Positions 29,555 through 38,279 of a DNA stretch of 64,000 nucleotides are shown here, in pieces. The notes below the pieces were generated by a model that made no database searches, had not been told where the DNA came from, and worked only from the letters and a program-made list of their open reading frames with translations. The stretch's first letter is position 1; every line of letters starts with the position of its first letter. The DNA comes from Jejubacter calystegiae (GTDB lineage Bacteria > Pseudomonadota > Gammaproteobacteria > Enterobacterales > Enterobacteriaceae): assembly GCF_005671395.1 (NCBI RefSeq), contig NZ_CP040428.1, positions 248,001 through 312,000 of the forward strand. The letters run 5' to 3'. The translations under genes were made by a program, and so were the position numbers.

Positions 29555-30779
29555 TAAAATAACGCCGCAGACCAGACTGCAAGCGACAGATATGCAATTT
29601 CTGGACGATTTACATAGTGCAATTATTATGCAAAAAACGCCCAAAAGTTCCCTGGTCCTGTGGCTGATGCTGGTCATCGTTATCACCATTCTGTGTTGGG
29701 CACATTTTGCTATCGTTGAGGAGATAACAAAAGGTGATGCCAAAGTTATTCCCGCCAGCCATGAACAGGTCATTGAAAGTTTTGAAGATGGCACACTAGA
29801 AAAGCTCTTTGTAAAAGAAGGCGATCTGGTCGATAAAGGTCAGCCGCTGATCAAACTGGACACTACCCGGGCAGAAGCCAGCTATCAGGAAGAACTCTCA
29901 AAGGTGTACGGTTTAAAAGGGGCAATTTCCCGGGCTCGCGCAGAAGCCTACGATCTGCCGCTGGAATTTCCGGCAGAAATAAAAAACTTCCACACCATAG
30001 TCCAGGATGAAACTAAAGCCTGGCATACGCGACGTAAGCTGCTAAATGAGAGCATTAATGCCCTGTCACATAATCTTCGTCTGGCAGAAAAGGAAGTAAG
30101 CCTTTCCGATCCTCTGGCGAAACAGGGCCTGATTTCTGATATGGAGATCCTTCGCCTGCGTCGTCAGGCCAATGATTTTCGCTTACAGATTGCCGACCGC
30201 ATCAACAAGTATCATTCAGATGCCAATAGTGAGTTAACCCGTCTCGAATCTGAGTTAGCTCAGGCCGAAGCACGCCTGATTGGGCGTAAAGATGTCATTA
30301 AACAATCCCTGATTACGGCACCGGTTAGAGGGACAATTAATAGTATTAATGCTACGACGATCGATGGTGTTATTTCACGTGGTAAACAGCTTATGTCACT
30401 GATTCCATCTGAAGATAATCTACTGTTGGAAACCAAGATCAAACCATCTGAGGTGGCATTTTTACGTCCCGGTCTCCCGGCAACGGTAAAAATATCAGCC
30501 TATGACTTCTCTATTTATGGAGGACTGGATGGAATTGTCGAAAGCATTAGTCCCGACACGATAATTGATGAAGCTAAAGCACGCTCGGGCCGCGAGGATT
30601 CCACATATTATCGGGTATATATCAGAACTTATGGTTCTAATCTGAAAGTCAAAGGTAAAGAATTCCCTATCATTCCGGGAATGACAGCGAATGTAGAGAT
30701 AAAAATCGGAGAGAAAACGATTCTATCCTACCTTCTCAAACCTGTATTAAAAGCACGCGAAGCATTCCGGGAAAGATAA
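29547..30779 (+). CDS. HlyD-family periplasmic adaptor of type I secretion
   Basis: 410-aa membrane fusion protein linking the ABC transporter to the outer membrane channel. It has a short cytoplasmic N-terminus and one transmembrane segment at about residues 33-55 (LVLWLMLVIVITILCWAHF). A lipoyl-like barrel segment follows (VIPASHEQVIESFEDGTLEKLFVKEGDLVDKGQ split across strands). Then come a long coiled coil (about 105-245) and the C-terminal barrel with ITAPVRGTINSI and FPIIPGMTANVEI. It overlaps the ABC gene by 8 bp and lies 4 bp upstream of the TolC gene, so the three form one operon. Confidence 0.92.
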   Translation: MHNKITPQTRLQATDMQFLDDLHSAIIMQKTPKSSLVLWLMLVIVITILCWAHFAIVEEITKGDAKVIPASHEQVIESFEDGTLEKLFVKEGDLVDKGQPLIKLDTTRAEASYQEELSKVYGLKGAISRARAEAYDLPLEFPAEIKNFHTIVQDETKAWHTRRKLLNESINALSHNLRLAEKEVSLSDPLAKQGLISDMEILRLRRQANDFRLQIADRINKYHSDANSELTRLESELAQAEARLIGRKDVIKQSLITAPVRGTINSINATTIDGVISRGKQLMSLIPSEDNLLLETKIKPSEVAFLRPGLPATVKISAYDFSIYGGLDGIVESISPDTIIDEAKARSGREDSTYYRVYIRTYGSNLKVKGKEFPIIPGMTANVEIKIGEKTILSYLLKPVLKAREAFRER

Positions 30780-30783
30780 CAGT

Positions 30784-32100
30784 ATGAAAATCAAATTAAT
30801 CACCGCAGTTTTACTGGCGGTAACTCTGAACTGTACTGCATCAGCTGGAAAAAATGGATTCAGGTATCAGGATAATACGCTACATCATACAACTCGTGCT
30901 TATTTAGAGGAGGCCATTAAAAAATCCTTATCTCATAGCCCGGAAATCACAACAGCGAGCGCCGACAAAGATGCAGCACATTATGATATCGAACAGGTAA
31001 AAGGACAGCGTTGGCCACAGGTACAATTAGGAACGACGGCGCCTGTTGCCTCCTTTGGCGGCGGCAATCACACCGGACAACGACACCTGAACGACAGTAA
31101 TCTGGCAATCAATGTCAGCACAACCATTTTTGATTGGGGGAAAAATCACGAGAGCATTCAAAGCGCTACACAATCAGCCAATGCCTCTATGTATCAGTAT
31201 GATTATACGAAACAGCAGATAGCTTATAATACGGTTCTTGAACTTATTGATCTTAGCCGTTACAAACAGAGCCAGAACATTACGCAACAATATGTAGAGC
31301 GTATGCGCGAACTTGTTAATATGCTGGTTAAAATTACCCAGATTGATGCCGGGAGATATAGTGAATTGGTGCAGGCCAGAGCCAGACTTCTGGCTGCTGA
31401 AGCCACCATGCAAAGAGTCACGGAGCAATTAAGGCAATCTGAAATTAAACTGTCCAGGTTAACAGGCACAACGGTAACTCTGCCTGAAAATATCGACTGG
31501 AGAATGGATTTCATTTCATCATCATTGGTTATAAGCCGCCTGACTGAGCACCCGGAATTATTAAGGGCTAAGGCTGAAGCGAACGCCGCAGAGCATCAAA
31601 GCGCTGCGATTAAAGCAAGCAGCCTGCCACAAATTAACTGGGTGATATCTAAAAATACGGCCAAAGACAGTTATGGCAATGATGAGCAATGGTATACCGG
31701 ACTGAATATTCAGTGGAATGTCTTTTCCGGCGGTTCAGAAAAAGCAATGATTCAGGCGGCTTCAGCACGGGCCGTTGCCAGTAAGTCACAATCTGCGCAG
31801 ACGCGAATGGATATGGAATATCAAATAAATAACCTGATTCAGAGTCGGGACTCGGCGCAGACTCAAACGCGTGAATATAAAAAGCTCAGTAGAGAAACGG
31901 GTGCCGTGAGCAAAATTTACTACGAGCAATGGTTACATCTGGGAAAAAGAACATTACTGGATGTGCTAACCGCCGAGAATGATCGATATAATAACCAAAT
32001 CGCAGCAGTGGCTACCGAACATGACGTTTACAGCGCTAATGTTAAGCTGATCGCAACTGCCGGTATGATATTTGAGTGGCTCCCCGTAAACACCCGGTGA
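30784..32100 (+). CDS. TolC-family outer membrane protein of adhesin locus 2
   Basis: 438-aa outer membrane channel with a signal peptide (MKIKLITAVLLAVTLNCTASA). The two OEP-type repeats are visible as STTIFDWGKNHESI (about residue 117) and LNIQWNVFSGGSEKA (about 310), with long helical segments between. It is the third gene of the ABC-HlyD-TolC operon, which makes locus 2 self-sufficient for secretion. The sequence differs clearly from the other TolC-like protein at 13571-14905, so they are not a recent duplication. Confidence 0.9.
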   Translation: MKIKLITAVLLAVTLNCTASAGKNGFRYQDNTLHHTTRAYLEEAIKKSLSHSPEITTASADKDAAHYDIEQVKGQRWPQVQLGTTAPVASFGGGNHTGQRHLNDSNLAINVSTTIFDWGKNHESIQSATQSANASMYQYDYTKQQIAYNTVLELIDLSRYKQSQNITQQYVERMRELVNMLVKITQIDAGRYSELVQARARLLAAEATMQRVTEQLRQSEIKLSRLTGTTVTLPENIDWRMDFISSSLVISRLTEHPELLRAKAEANAAEHQSAAIKASSLPQINWVISKNTAKDSYGNDEQWYTGLNIQWNVFSGGSEKAMIQAASARAVASKSQSAQTRMDMEYQINNLIQSRDSAQTQTREYKKLSRETGAVSKIYYEQWLHLGKRTLLDVLTAENDRYNNQIAAVATEHDVYSANVKLIATAGMIFEWLPVNTR

Positions 32101-32132
32101 GCATCCTTACCATGTCAACCTGTCTCAAAAGC

Positions 32133-32579
32133 TTATGCGGCGACCAGCCGCATATGCAGTAACGGAAAAGGGCGACCTTCGCCATCCCGCTCTGAGCGGC
32201 CCACCACTTCAAACCCCATATGGCGGTAAAAGTCGCAGGCCTGCGGGTTCTGTTCATTAACGTCCAGTTCCTGAACGCCGCATACTTCCACGCCGTAACA
32301 CAGCAGCGTTTTTCCAATCCCCTGCCCCCGGGCTTCGGGCGCGACAAACAGCATCTCCAGTCGATCGTCGCCAGCCCCCATAAATCCCAGCGGGATATTC
32401 TGTTCATTAAGATAAGCAAATACCTGAAGCGCAGGCATATAACAGTCACGCACCAGCGGGCGCAGGGTTTCGATTTCACCTTCCGGCAAAAAATGGTGCG
32501 TGGCTCTGACCGAAGCTTCCCACACATCGACAAGGGCCGGAAACAGTTGGGGCGTGGCGCGGATAATGTGATTCATCAT
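32133..32579 (-). CDS. GNAT-family N-acetyltransferase (YjaB-like)
   Basis: 148-aa acyl-CoA-dependent N-acetyltransferase. The acetyl-CoA-binding motif is ARGQGIGKTLL (about residues 83-93), followed by VNEQNPQACDFYRHMGFEVVGRSERD. This overall pattern, with HHFL near the N-terminus, resembles E. coli YjaB. The acceptor substrate is unknown. It lies 16 bp downstream of the IclR gene on the same strand and is probably the last gene of the 35763-32133 operon. Two adjacent ATG codons (32579 and 32576) are possible starts. It is convergent with the type I secretion operon, with 32 bp between the stop codons. Confidence 0.85.
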   Translation of the reverse strand: MMNHIIRATPQLFPALVDVWEASVRATHHFLPEGEIETLRPLVRDCYMPALQVFAYLNEQNIPLGFMGAGDDRLEMLFVAPEARGQGIGKTLLCYGVEVCGVQELDVNEQNPQACDFYRHMGFEVVGRSERDGEGRPFPLLHMRLVAA

Positions 32580-32595
32580 GATTTCCGTATTAAGT

Positions 32596-33288
32596 TTAAA
32601 GCGGGTTCACCAGACAACCTACCAGTTGCTTAAGCTGCGCCAGTCGGCTGGCGACTTCATCATCAGAAATATGCCACATACCGGCCAGCGCCAGCGCGGC
32701 GCTGTGAGCCCCCAGAGGCTGGGCCATAGAGACCTCGCCGTCGTCGTGATGCCACACCACATACCCCTGCTCGCGCTGCCGGGCGATGGCAGGCTGTACC
32801 TGGGCATACTGCTCCGGCGTCAGACGCTCGCGCAGCCTGTCGTCGCTCTCCGTTGCCAGCAAACTCATGCCGATGACCGAACGCCATGCAGGCAGCATTT
32901 CAAAACCGGCCAGCGCCTGACTAACCCGGGCGCCGGGCTCCGAATGGTAAAGGTAGATCACCTGATCTTCCCACAGTACCCCCAGCGCCACCACCACGTC
33001 GGCGGGCGCGTGGCGTTCCAGCAGGGGCAGCGCATGGGAAAAGAGCGCGGAGCCGCGAATCGCCTGAGCCGCCAGCGCGTGAATTCCCGGCCCCGGCAGA
33101 TAGCGGCGCTGCTCATCCTGCTGGGTCAGGCCGATGGCGGCCATGGTCATTAACAGCCGGTTGACGCGGGTGGGATTGAGCCCCATCAGTCGGGCCAGCT
33201 CACGACAGCCGACGGCCCGGCCGCAGGAGACCAGGTATTGCAGACAGCGAATACCGTCAATCAGACTCTGGTTGGGTTGAGATGACAT
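32596..33288 (-). CDS. IclR-family transcriptional regulator
   Basis: 230-aa regulator with an N-terminal winged helix (LIDGIRCLQYLVSCGRAVGCRELARLMGLNPTRVNRLL split over helices 1-3) and a C-terminal effector-binding domain. The start is set at the ATG at 33288 (MSSQPNQSLIDG), which fits the family. The in-frame codon at 33363 would add 25 residues unlike the family. It sits inside the leftward operon of an SDR epimerase and an MHS transporter. It is the obvious candidate to bind the two 19-bp palindromes at 35783 and 35946; that link is inference. Confidence 0.88.
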   Translation of the reverse strand: MSSQPNQSLIDGIRCLQYLVSCGRAVGCRELARLMGLNPTRVNRLLMTMAAIGLTQQDEQRRYLPGPGIHALAAQAIRGSALFSHALPLLERHAPADVVVALGVLWEDQVIYLYHSEPGARVSQALAGFEMLPAWRSVIGMSLLATESDDRLRERLTPEQYAQVQPAIARQREQGYVVWHHDDGEVSMAQPLGAHSAALALAGMWHISDDEVASRLAQLKQLVGCLVNPL

Positions 33289-33378
33289 AACAGGCCCGGT
33301 CGAGAAAAAAACGATTCTATCGCCGGTGCCAGCAAAAGCAAACTCCGGCAGGCGGCAGTGCAACCGCCCGCCGAAGGC

Positions 33379-34725
33379 TTAGCGATGGCGCAGCGGCGTG
33401 CCCGCCGTTTCCCGCGCCTTGAGTATCGTCACAAAGGTGATCAGCGCAGCTCCCATGACGTAGAAAGCGGGAGCGACATTACTGCCGGTACTCTGAATGA
33501 GCCAGCTCGAGAACCAGGGCGTGATACCGCCAAAGAAGGCAACGGTCAGGTTATAGGCCACCGACATGCCGCCATAGCGAATACGGGTCGGAAACAGTTC
33601 CGCCATAGCCGCGCTACAGGCGCCGTCGAAGGCGGCAATGCACACTCCCAGTACCAGCATCGCCATCAGCGCCGAGGCCACATCCCCCTGACTCATCCAG
33701 ACCAGCGCAGGCCAGGTCAGCAAAATAAAGCCGCCGCAGCCCGCCAGCATCAGCGGCTTACGGCCATATTTGTCCGAAAGCAGTCCCATCACCGGCACCA
33801 GAATGGCAATCGCCAGCAGGCCGGTGGTGGTAATGGAGTACGAAGCTATCTTCGAATAGTTCAGGTTCTGAATCAGATAGCTGGGCATAAAGGCCTGCAA
33901 CACCCAGTGCCCCACCGCCTTAATGGCGACAAAGCCAACGCAGAACAACAGCGCCCGCCACTCGCTGCGCAATGCGGTGCGCAGAGGATTTTTCTCGACC
34001 TCGCCGGACTGTTCAATCGCTTTAAAGACCGGCGTATCCTCAAGGTTGGTTCGTAGCCACAGCCCCACCAGCCCCAACGGCCCGGCAATCAGGAAAGGAA
34101 TGCGCCAGCCCCAGTTGTGCATGGCTTCATCCCCCAGGGTGGCGGTCATCAGCAGCACCAGACCGCTACCGGCCACAAAGGCCATAAAGCCGAAGTTGTC
34201 CACCCAACAGGTAAAGAAGCCGCGCCGCCGGTCCGGCGCATATTCCGCCAGGAAAGTGGTGGCCCCCGCGCTCTCGCCGCCGGCGGCAAAGCCCTGAGTC
34301 AGACGGGCCAGTACCAGCAATACTGTCGCGAGCGTGCCCGCCTGGTGCCAGGTGGGCAGTACGCCAATCACAAAGGTAGAGACCGAAGTCAGCAGGATCA
34401 CGGTGGAGAGCACCCGCTTGCGCCCGATCCTGTCCCCCAGCGAACCAAACCAGAGCCCGCCCAGCGGACGCATAATAAATCCAGCCCCGAATACCGCGAA
34501 GGCCATTAGCAGCCCGGACTGCGGATCGCCTGCGTGAAAAAATTGCTGGCCGATAATAAAAGCCAGGGTGCCATACAGACCGAAGTCAAACCATTCAACA
34601 AAGTGGCCGATGCCGGTGGCCAGTAAAACCCGGCGCAGCTCCGGCGCCCCGACCTGCCTTCCCGACGGTGCGGTCGCCGCGCTGGCTTCCGGCGCCGCTG
34701 CGGGTTTACTCAGAATCTTTTCCAT
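33379..34725 (-). CDS. MFS transporter, metabolite:H+ symporter (MHS) type
   Basis: 448-aa inner-membrane transporter of the ProP/ShiA/KgtP-like MHS family. Diagnostic features are GHFVEWFDFGLYG in TM1, MRPLGGLWFGSLGDRIGRKRVL after TM2 (as GDRIGRK), GFAAGGESAGATTFL and LPFLIAGP-like FLIAGPLGLVGLWLR. The start is the ATG at 34725 with GGGAG nearby, giving MEKILSKPAAAPEAS; the upstream in-frame codon at 34755 has no such support. The gene lies 45 bp downstream of the epimerase gene. The substrate is probably the compound handled by the epimerase and the divergent oxidoreductase; its identity cannot be read from sequence. Confidence 0.88.
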   Translation of the reverse strand: MEKILSKPAAAPEASAATAPSGRQVGAPELRRVLLATGIGHFVEWFDFGLYGTLAFIIGQQFFHAGDPQSGLLMAFAVFGAGFIMRPLGGLWFGSLGDRIGRKRVLSTVILLTSVSTFVIGVLPTWHQAGTLATVLLVLARLTQGFAAGGESAGATTFLAEYAPDRRRGFFTCWVDNFGFMAFVAGSGLVLLMTATLGDEAMHNWGWRIPFLIAGPLGLVGLWLRTNLEDTPVFKAIEQSGEVEKNPLRTALRSEWRALLFCVGFVAIKAVGHWVLQAFMPSYLIQNLNYSKIASYSITTTGLLAIAILVPVMGLLSDKYGRKPLMLAGCGGFILLTWPALVWMSQGDVASALMAMLVLGVCIAAFDGACSAAMAELFPTRIRYGGMSVAYNLTVAFFGGITPWFSSWLIQSTGSNVAPAFYVMGAALITFVTILKARETAGTPLRHR

Positions 34726-34770
34726 CGTTTTCTCCCGGATTTTACTGCCTGTCAAAAGAGAGGCTTCACA

Positions 34771-35763
34771 TTAACCCTGCCCGGCTTCCCGGCGCAGACG
34801 CGCGGCCTCTTCCAGCATAGTCAGGAAGCCATAGCGAGGCTGGTAGCCCAGCAGCGCCTTCATTTTCTGGTTGCTGGTGATAAAGCGCACCGCTGGCCCC
34901 GGCATGGCGACATTGACCACCGGTAACTCCATGATTCGCGCCATTTCCGGCACGGCCTTGTCAAACTCCACCACATCATCCGGCCCCAGATTAAAGATCT
35001 GATTCGCAGCCGCCGGATGGTCCAGCGCCAGTATCACGCCCGCCGCGGTATCGCGAACGTCGGCGATATGCATCATGTAGGGCAGGCCGTCCGCTTCGCC
35101 GTGCTGGATAATCATCTTGTCCAGCCCATCCGCCCCCTGTTCCCGCTCAAGACGGTCGGCCAGCGCGCTATTGCCGAAGTCTCGCTGCTGGCGAATTTTG
35201 CCGCGCAGAAAGAAGCGCGGGCCGGAAAAGAAGCTGCTTTCGTCCAGAATTTCGGTCACCGCCTGGGTATGCGGAAAACGCAGGATGACGGTTTCCAGCC
35301 CCTGACGCTGCCAGAACTGCACCAGCTCTTCACCCAGGAGTTTGGTCAGGCCGTAAAAAGAGATGGGATTACGCGGGTGATCTTCGGTTACCGGCAGGCT
35401 GTGAGCGCGAACTTCCGGATAAACCTCGCCGCTGCTGGCAAACACAAAACGCGCTATCCGCTGATTTTTTGCAGCCTCCAGCAGTAGGCGGGTGGCAGTA
35501 ACATTGGCATGGAACATGGCATCGTTATCTTTCGGATGCCACGACATCAGCGCCCCGGTATGCACCACAACATCGGCCCCGGCGATAATTTCCTGCACCC
35601 TGGCCGGGCAGTCAAAACGGCATTCGATATGCCGGTATCCGGGCTGTGTCAGGCGCGCCGGTTGCAGATCCACACCAGTAACCTGGTCGCCGCGCGCCAG
35701 CAACTGCGCAGCAATGCAGGATCCTATTCTCCCGGCGGCGCCGGTTATCACAATGTTTGCCAT
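34771..35763 (-). CDS. Extended SDR NAD-dependent epimerase/dehydratase
   Basis: 330-aa Rossmann-fold enzyme of the extended short-chain dehydrogenase family, acting probably on a sugar or sugar-like substrate. The nucleotide-binding GAAGRIG motif is at residues 8-14. The active-site pair is Y-x3-K (YGLTK, about residues 137-141), with an upstream Ser in FVFASSGEVYPE. It is the first gene of the leftward operon. The ribosome site is an unusual run of seven G just upstream (ggggggg). The promoter region contains a 19-bp palindrome at 35783-35801. Confidence 0.88.
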   Translation of the reverse strand: MANIVITGAAGRIGSCIAAQLLARGDQVTGVDLQPARLTQPGYRHIECRFDCPARVQEIIAGADVVVHTGALMSWHPKDNDAMFHANVTATRLLLEAAKNQRIARFVFASSGEVYPEVRAHSLPVTEDHPRNPISFYGLTKLLGEELVQFWQRQGLETVILRFPHTQAVTEILDESSFFSGPRFFLRGKIRQQRDFGNSALADRLEREQGADGLDKMIIQHGEADGLPYMMHIADVRDTAAGVILALDHPAAANQIFNLGPDDVVEFDKAVPEMARIMELPVVNVAMPGPAVRFITSNQKMKALLGYQPRYGFLTMLEEAARLRREAGQG

Positions 35764-35782
35764 GGTTACCCCCCCCCTTATT

Positions 35783-35801
35783 TGTGTCTATAACAGATAC
35801 A
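35783..35801. promoter_or_regulatory. Palindromic operator candidate, copy 1
   Basis: 19-bp near-palindrome tgtgtctataacagataca with arms TGTxTCT / AGAxACA. It lies 20 bp upstream of the epimerase start and is matched at 17 of 19 positions by the copy at 35946. Confidence 0.7.
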
Positions 35802-35945
35802 CTCAAGCCAAAAAATAACCAACCATGAATTAACTTAACTGTGACGAAAATCGTAATAAAAAATAATTGCATGATTTTAAACAATAAAAATAATCACCTT
35901 TTTGCAGACCCTGAGGATTGATTTATTTTTATCCTGGTCGTAAAT

Positions 35946-35964
35946 TGTTTCTATAAAAGATACA
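35946..35964. promoter_or_regulatory. Palindromic operator candidate, copy 2
   Basis: 19-bp near-palindrome tgtttctataaaagataca, in the same orientation as copy 1. It lies 38 bp upstream of the oxidoreductase start. The two sites flank the divergent promoter region, a typical arrangement for a local repressor such as the IclR protein of this operon. Confidence 0.7.
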
Positions 35965-36002
35965 TAATGCTTACTACTCATCAGACAACAGGATCAACGG
36001 CC

Positions 36003-38279
36003 ATGCACATTTACCCGCAGACAGACAGCCGCCATTTCCCCCACAATGAAATCCACTGCGATCTTCTGGTTGCCGGTGGCGGACTGGCGGGACTGTGCGC
36101 CGCACTGGCCGCCGCCCGTGACGGGCTGAAAGTTACCCTGGTACAGGACAGGCCAGTGCTGGGCGGTAACGCTTCCAGCGAAGTACGCCTGTGGGCTAAC
36201 GGCGCCAGTTCCCATATGGGCAACAACAACCGCTGGGCCCGGGAAGGCGGCATTATGGGAGAGATCCTTGAAGAGAATGTCTGGCGTAACAAAGAGGGCA
36301 ACCCGGTCATTTTCGACCTGCTGCTGCTGGACCTGGCGCAGCGCCAGTCAGGCCTGACGCTGTTACTGAATACCGCGCTGTTCGAAGTCGACAGCCAGGA
36401 TGGGCGGATCGCCTCGGTACGCGGCTTTAACGCCATTAACGAAACCTTTTACCAGATTCACGCCTCGCAGTTTTGCGATGCCACCGGCGACGGCGTGCTG
36501 GGCTATCTGGCCGGTGCCGAATACCGTCTCGGCGCGGAAGAGCTTGATGAGCTGGACGAAAAGATGGCACCCGGTGAGCACTTCGGTCACCAGCTTGGCC
36601 ATTCGATCTACTTCTACACCAAACGCACCGGCCAGCCGGTTCGCTTCATTCCCCCCAGCTTTGCGCTGGACGACATTACCGCCATTCCACGCTACAAGCG
36701 GCTGACATCCACCCTGAACGGCTGCGATCTGTGGTGGCTGGAATGGGGAGGAAGGCTGGACACCGTACACGACAGCGAGACAATCAAATGGGAGCTGTGG
36801 AAGATAGTCTGGGGCGTCTGGGATCATATCAAGAACTCCGGCGAGTTCCCGGATGCCGACGATCTGACCATCGAATGGGTGGGCACCATTCCCGGCAAGC
36901 GCGAAAGCCGACGCTTTATGGGGGACTACCTGCTGTGTCAGCAGGACATTATCGAACAGCGCGACCATTATGACGCCGTGGCCTACGGCGGCTGGTCCAT
37001 CGATCTGCACCCGGCGGATGGCGTATACAGCAGCCACGACGGCTGCCGCCAGTTCCACAGCAAGGGCACCTACACCATTCCCTGGCGCAGCCTGTACAGT
37101 AAATCCATCGACAATCTGCTGCTGACCGGGCGCCTGATCTCCGCCACCCACGTAGCCTTTGGCAGCGCCCGGGTGATGTGCACCTGCGGCGTACTGGGTG
37201 AAGTGGTGGGCCGCGCCGCAGCGCTATGCCACCAGCACCGGCTTACTCCCCGCCAGCTGGCGCAGCCACAGCAGATCCCCCTGCTCCAGCAGCGTCTGCT
37301 GCACAGCGGATGCTATATCCCCCGCCAGCGCCTGGAAGACCCGGCCCTGGGGGCTGCCGTGAGCGTCAGTAGCGAATATCAACCCGGGCAACTGGCCGCC
37401 AGCGGAGAATGGCAGCCGCTCAATGAACGTATGGCGTTACTGCTGCCGCTGCGCGCCGGAGAAAGCCTGCCGGAGATCGGCCTGCTGTTACGCGCCACTC
37501 GGCCGCAGCGCCTGCGGGTACGGCTGATGGAAAGCGTTCGTACCGGTAACTACACCCCGGACTGCGAAGTGGCAAGCCAGTGGCTGGAGGTCTCGGGACC
37601 GGAACAGCGCTACAGCCTCGTGTTCCCGTACCGCAGCGAGCGCGACCAGTATCTTTTTATCGCCCTGGAAGACGAACCGCAGATCGAGATAGCCCTGACC
37701 GACCAACAGCTTCCGGGCGTGATGACGGTGTTTAACAGCCTGAATCCCCGGGTGGCGAAGCATACCCGCCAGGTGGCAGACGGCGACTACGGCGTGGATG
37801 AGTTCGACTTCTGGCTGCCGCGCCGACGCCCGCATCAGATCTTACCTGCGCTGACCTTTACGCCAGCGCTGCGCTGCTATCCGCCGGAAAACCTGGTTAA
37901 CGGCGCACTGCGTCCGGAACAGCAGAGCAACGGCTGGGTGCCGGATCCGCAGGATCTTCACCCAACCATCGAATGGCGCTGGCCCCAGCCCTGCCGGATC
38001 GATGCCATGACGCTGCTGTTCGATAACGACTTCGATAACGCGATGGAAACGGTGCAGATGGGCCATCACTGCGTGGTATCCCCCCACTGTGTGACCCACT
38101 ACCGACTGCTGGCGGACGGTGAACCCCTGCTGGAAGTCACGGAAAACCACCTTTCCGTGTGCGAGCATCGCTTTGCGCAACCCATTGAGGTCAGCCGCAT
38201 CACTCTGGAGGTACTCGCCAGCGCTGGAGCGCTACCGGTGGTGTATGGGTTGCATATTACGGCGGGAATGGAAGCGTAG
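36003..38279 (+). CDS. FAD-dependent oxidoreductase (FAD_oxidored family)
   Basis: 758-aa flavoprotein. The FAD-binding Rossmann motif is LLVAGGGLAGLCAALAAARDG (in pieces at about residues 22-42), followed by VLGGNASSEVR and the family's GDG segment ATGDGVLGYLAG. Residues about 50-430 are the flavoprotein core. The last 300 residues look beta-rich and may include a carbohydrate-binding-like domain. The start is the ATG at 36003 (MHIYPQTD) with AGGA nine bases upstream; the codon at 35967 lies directly against the operator. Divergent from the epimerase operon and probably in the same pathway. The 3' end overlaps the end of the convergent yggR by 23 bp. The substrate is unknown. Confidence 0.85.
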   Translation: MHIYPQTDSRHFPHNEIHCDLLVAGGGLAGLCAALAAARDGLKVTLVQDRPVLGGNASSEVRLWANGASSHMGNNNRWAREGGIMGEILEENVWRNKEGNPVIFDLLLLDLAQRQSGLTLLLNTALFEVDSQDGRIASVRGFNAINETFYQIHASQFCDATGDGVLGYLAGAEYRLGAEELDELDEKMAPGEHFGHQLGHSIYFYTKRTGQPVRFIPPSFALDDITAIPRYKRLTSTLNGCDLWWLEWGGRLDTVHDSETIKWELWKIVWGVWDHIKNSGEFPDADDLTIEWVGTIPGKRESRRFMGDYLLCQQDIIEQRDHYDAVAYGGWSIDLHPADGVYSSHDGCRQFHSKGTYTIPWRSLYSKSIDNLLLTGRLISATHVAFGSARVMCTCGVLGEVVGRAAALCHQHRLTPRQLAQPQQIPLLQQRLLHSGCYIPRQRLEDPALGAAVSVSSEYQPGQLAASGEWQPLNERMALLLPLRAGESLPEIGLLLRATRPQRLRVRLMESVRTGNYTPDCEVASQWLEVSGPEQRYSLVFPYRSERDQYLFIALEDEPQIEIALTDQQLPGVMTVFNSLNPRVAKHTRQVADGDYGVDEFDFWLPRRRPHQILPALTFTPALRCYPPENLVNGALRPEQQSNGWVPDPQDLHPTIEWRWPQPCRIDAMTLLFDNDFDNAMETVQMGHHCVVSPHCVTHYRLLADGEPLLEVTENHLSVCEHRFAQPIEVSRITLEVLASAGALPVVYGLHITAGMEA

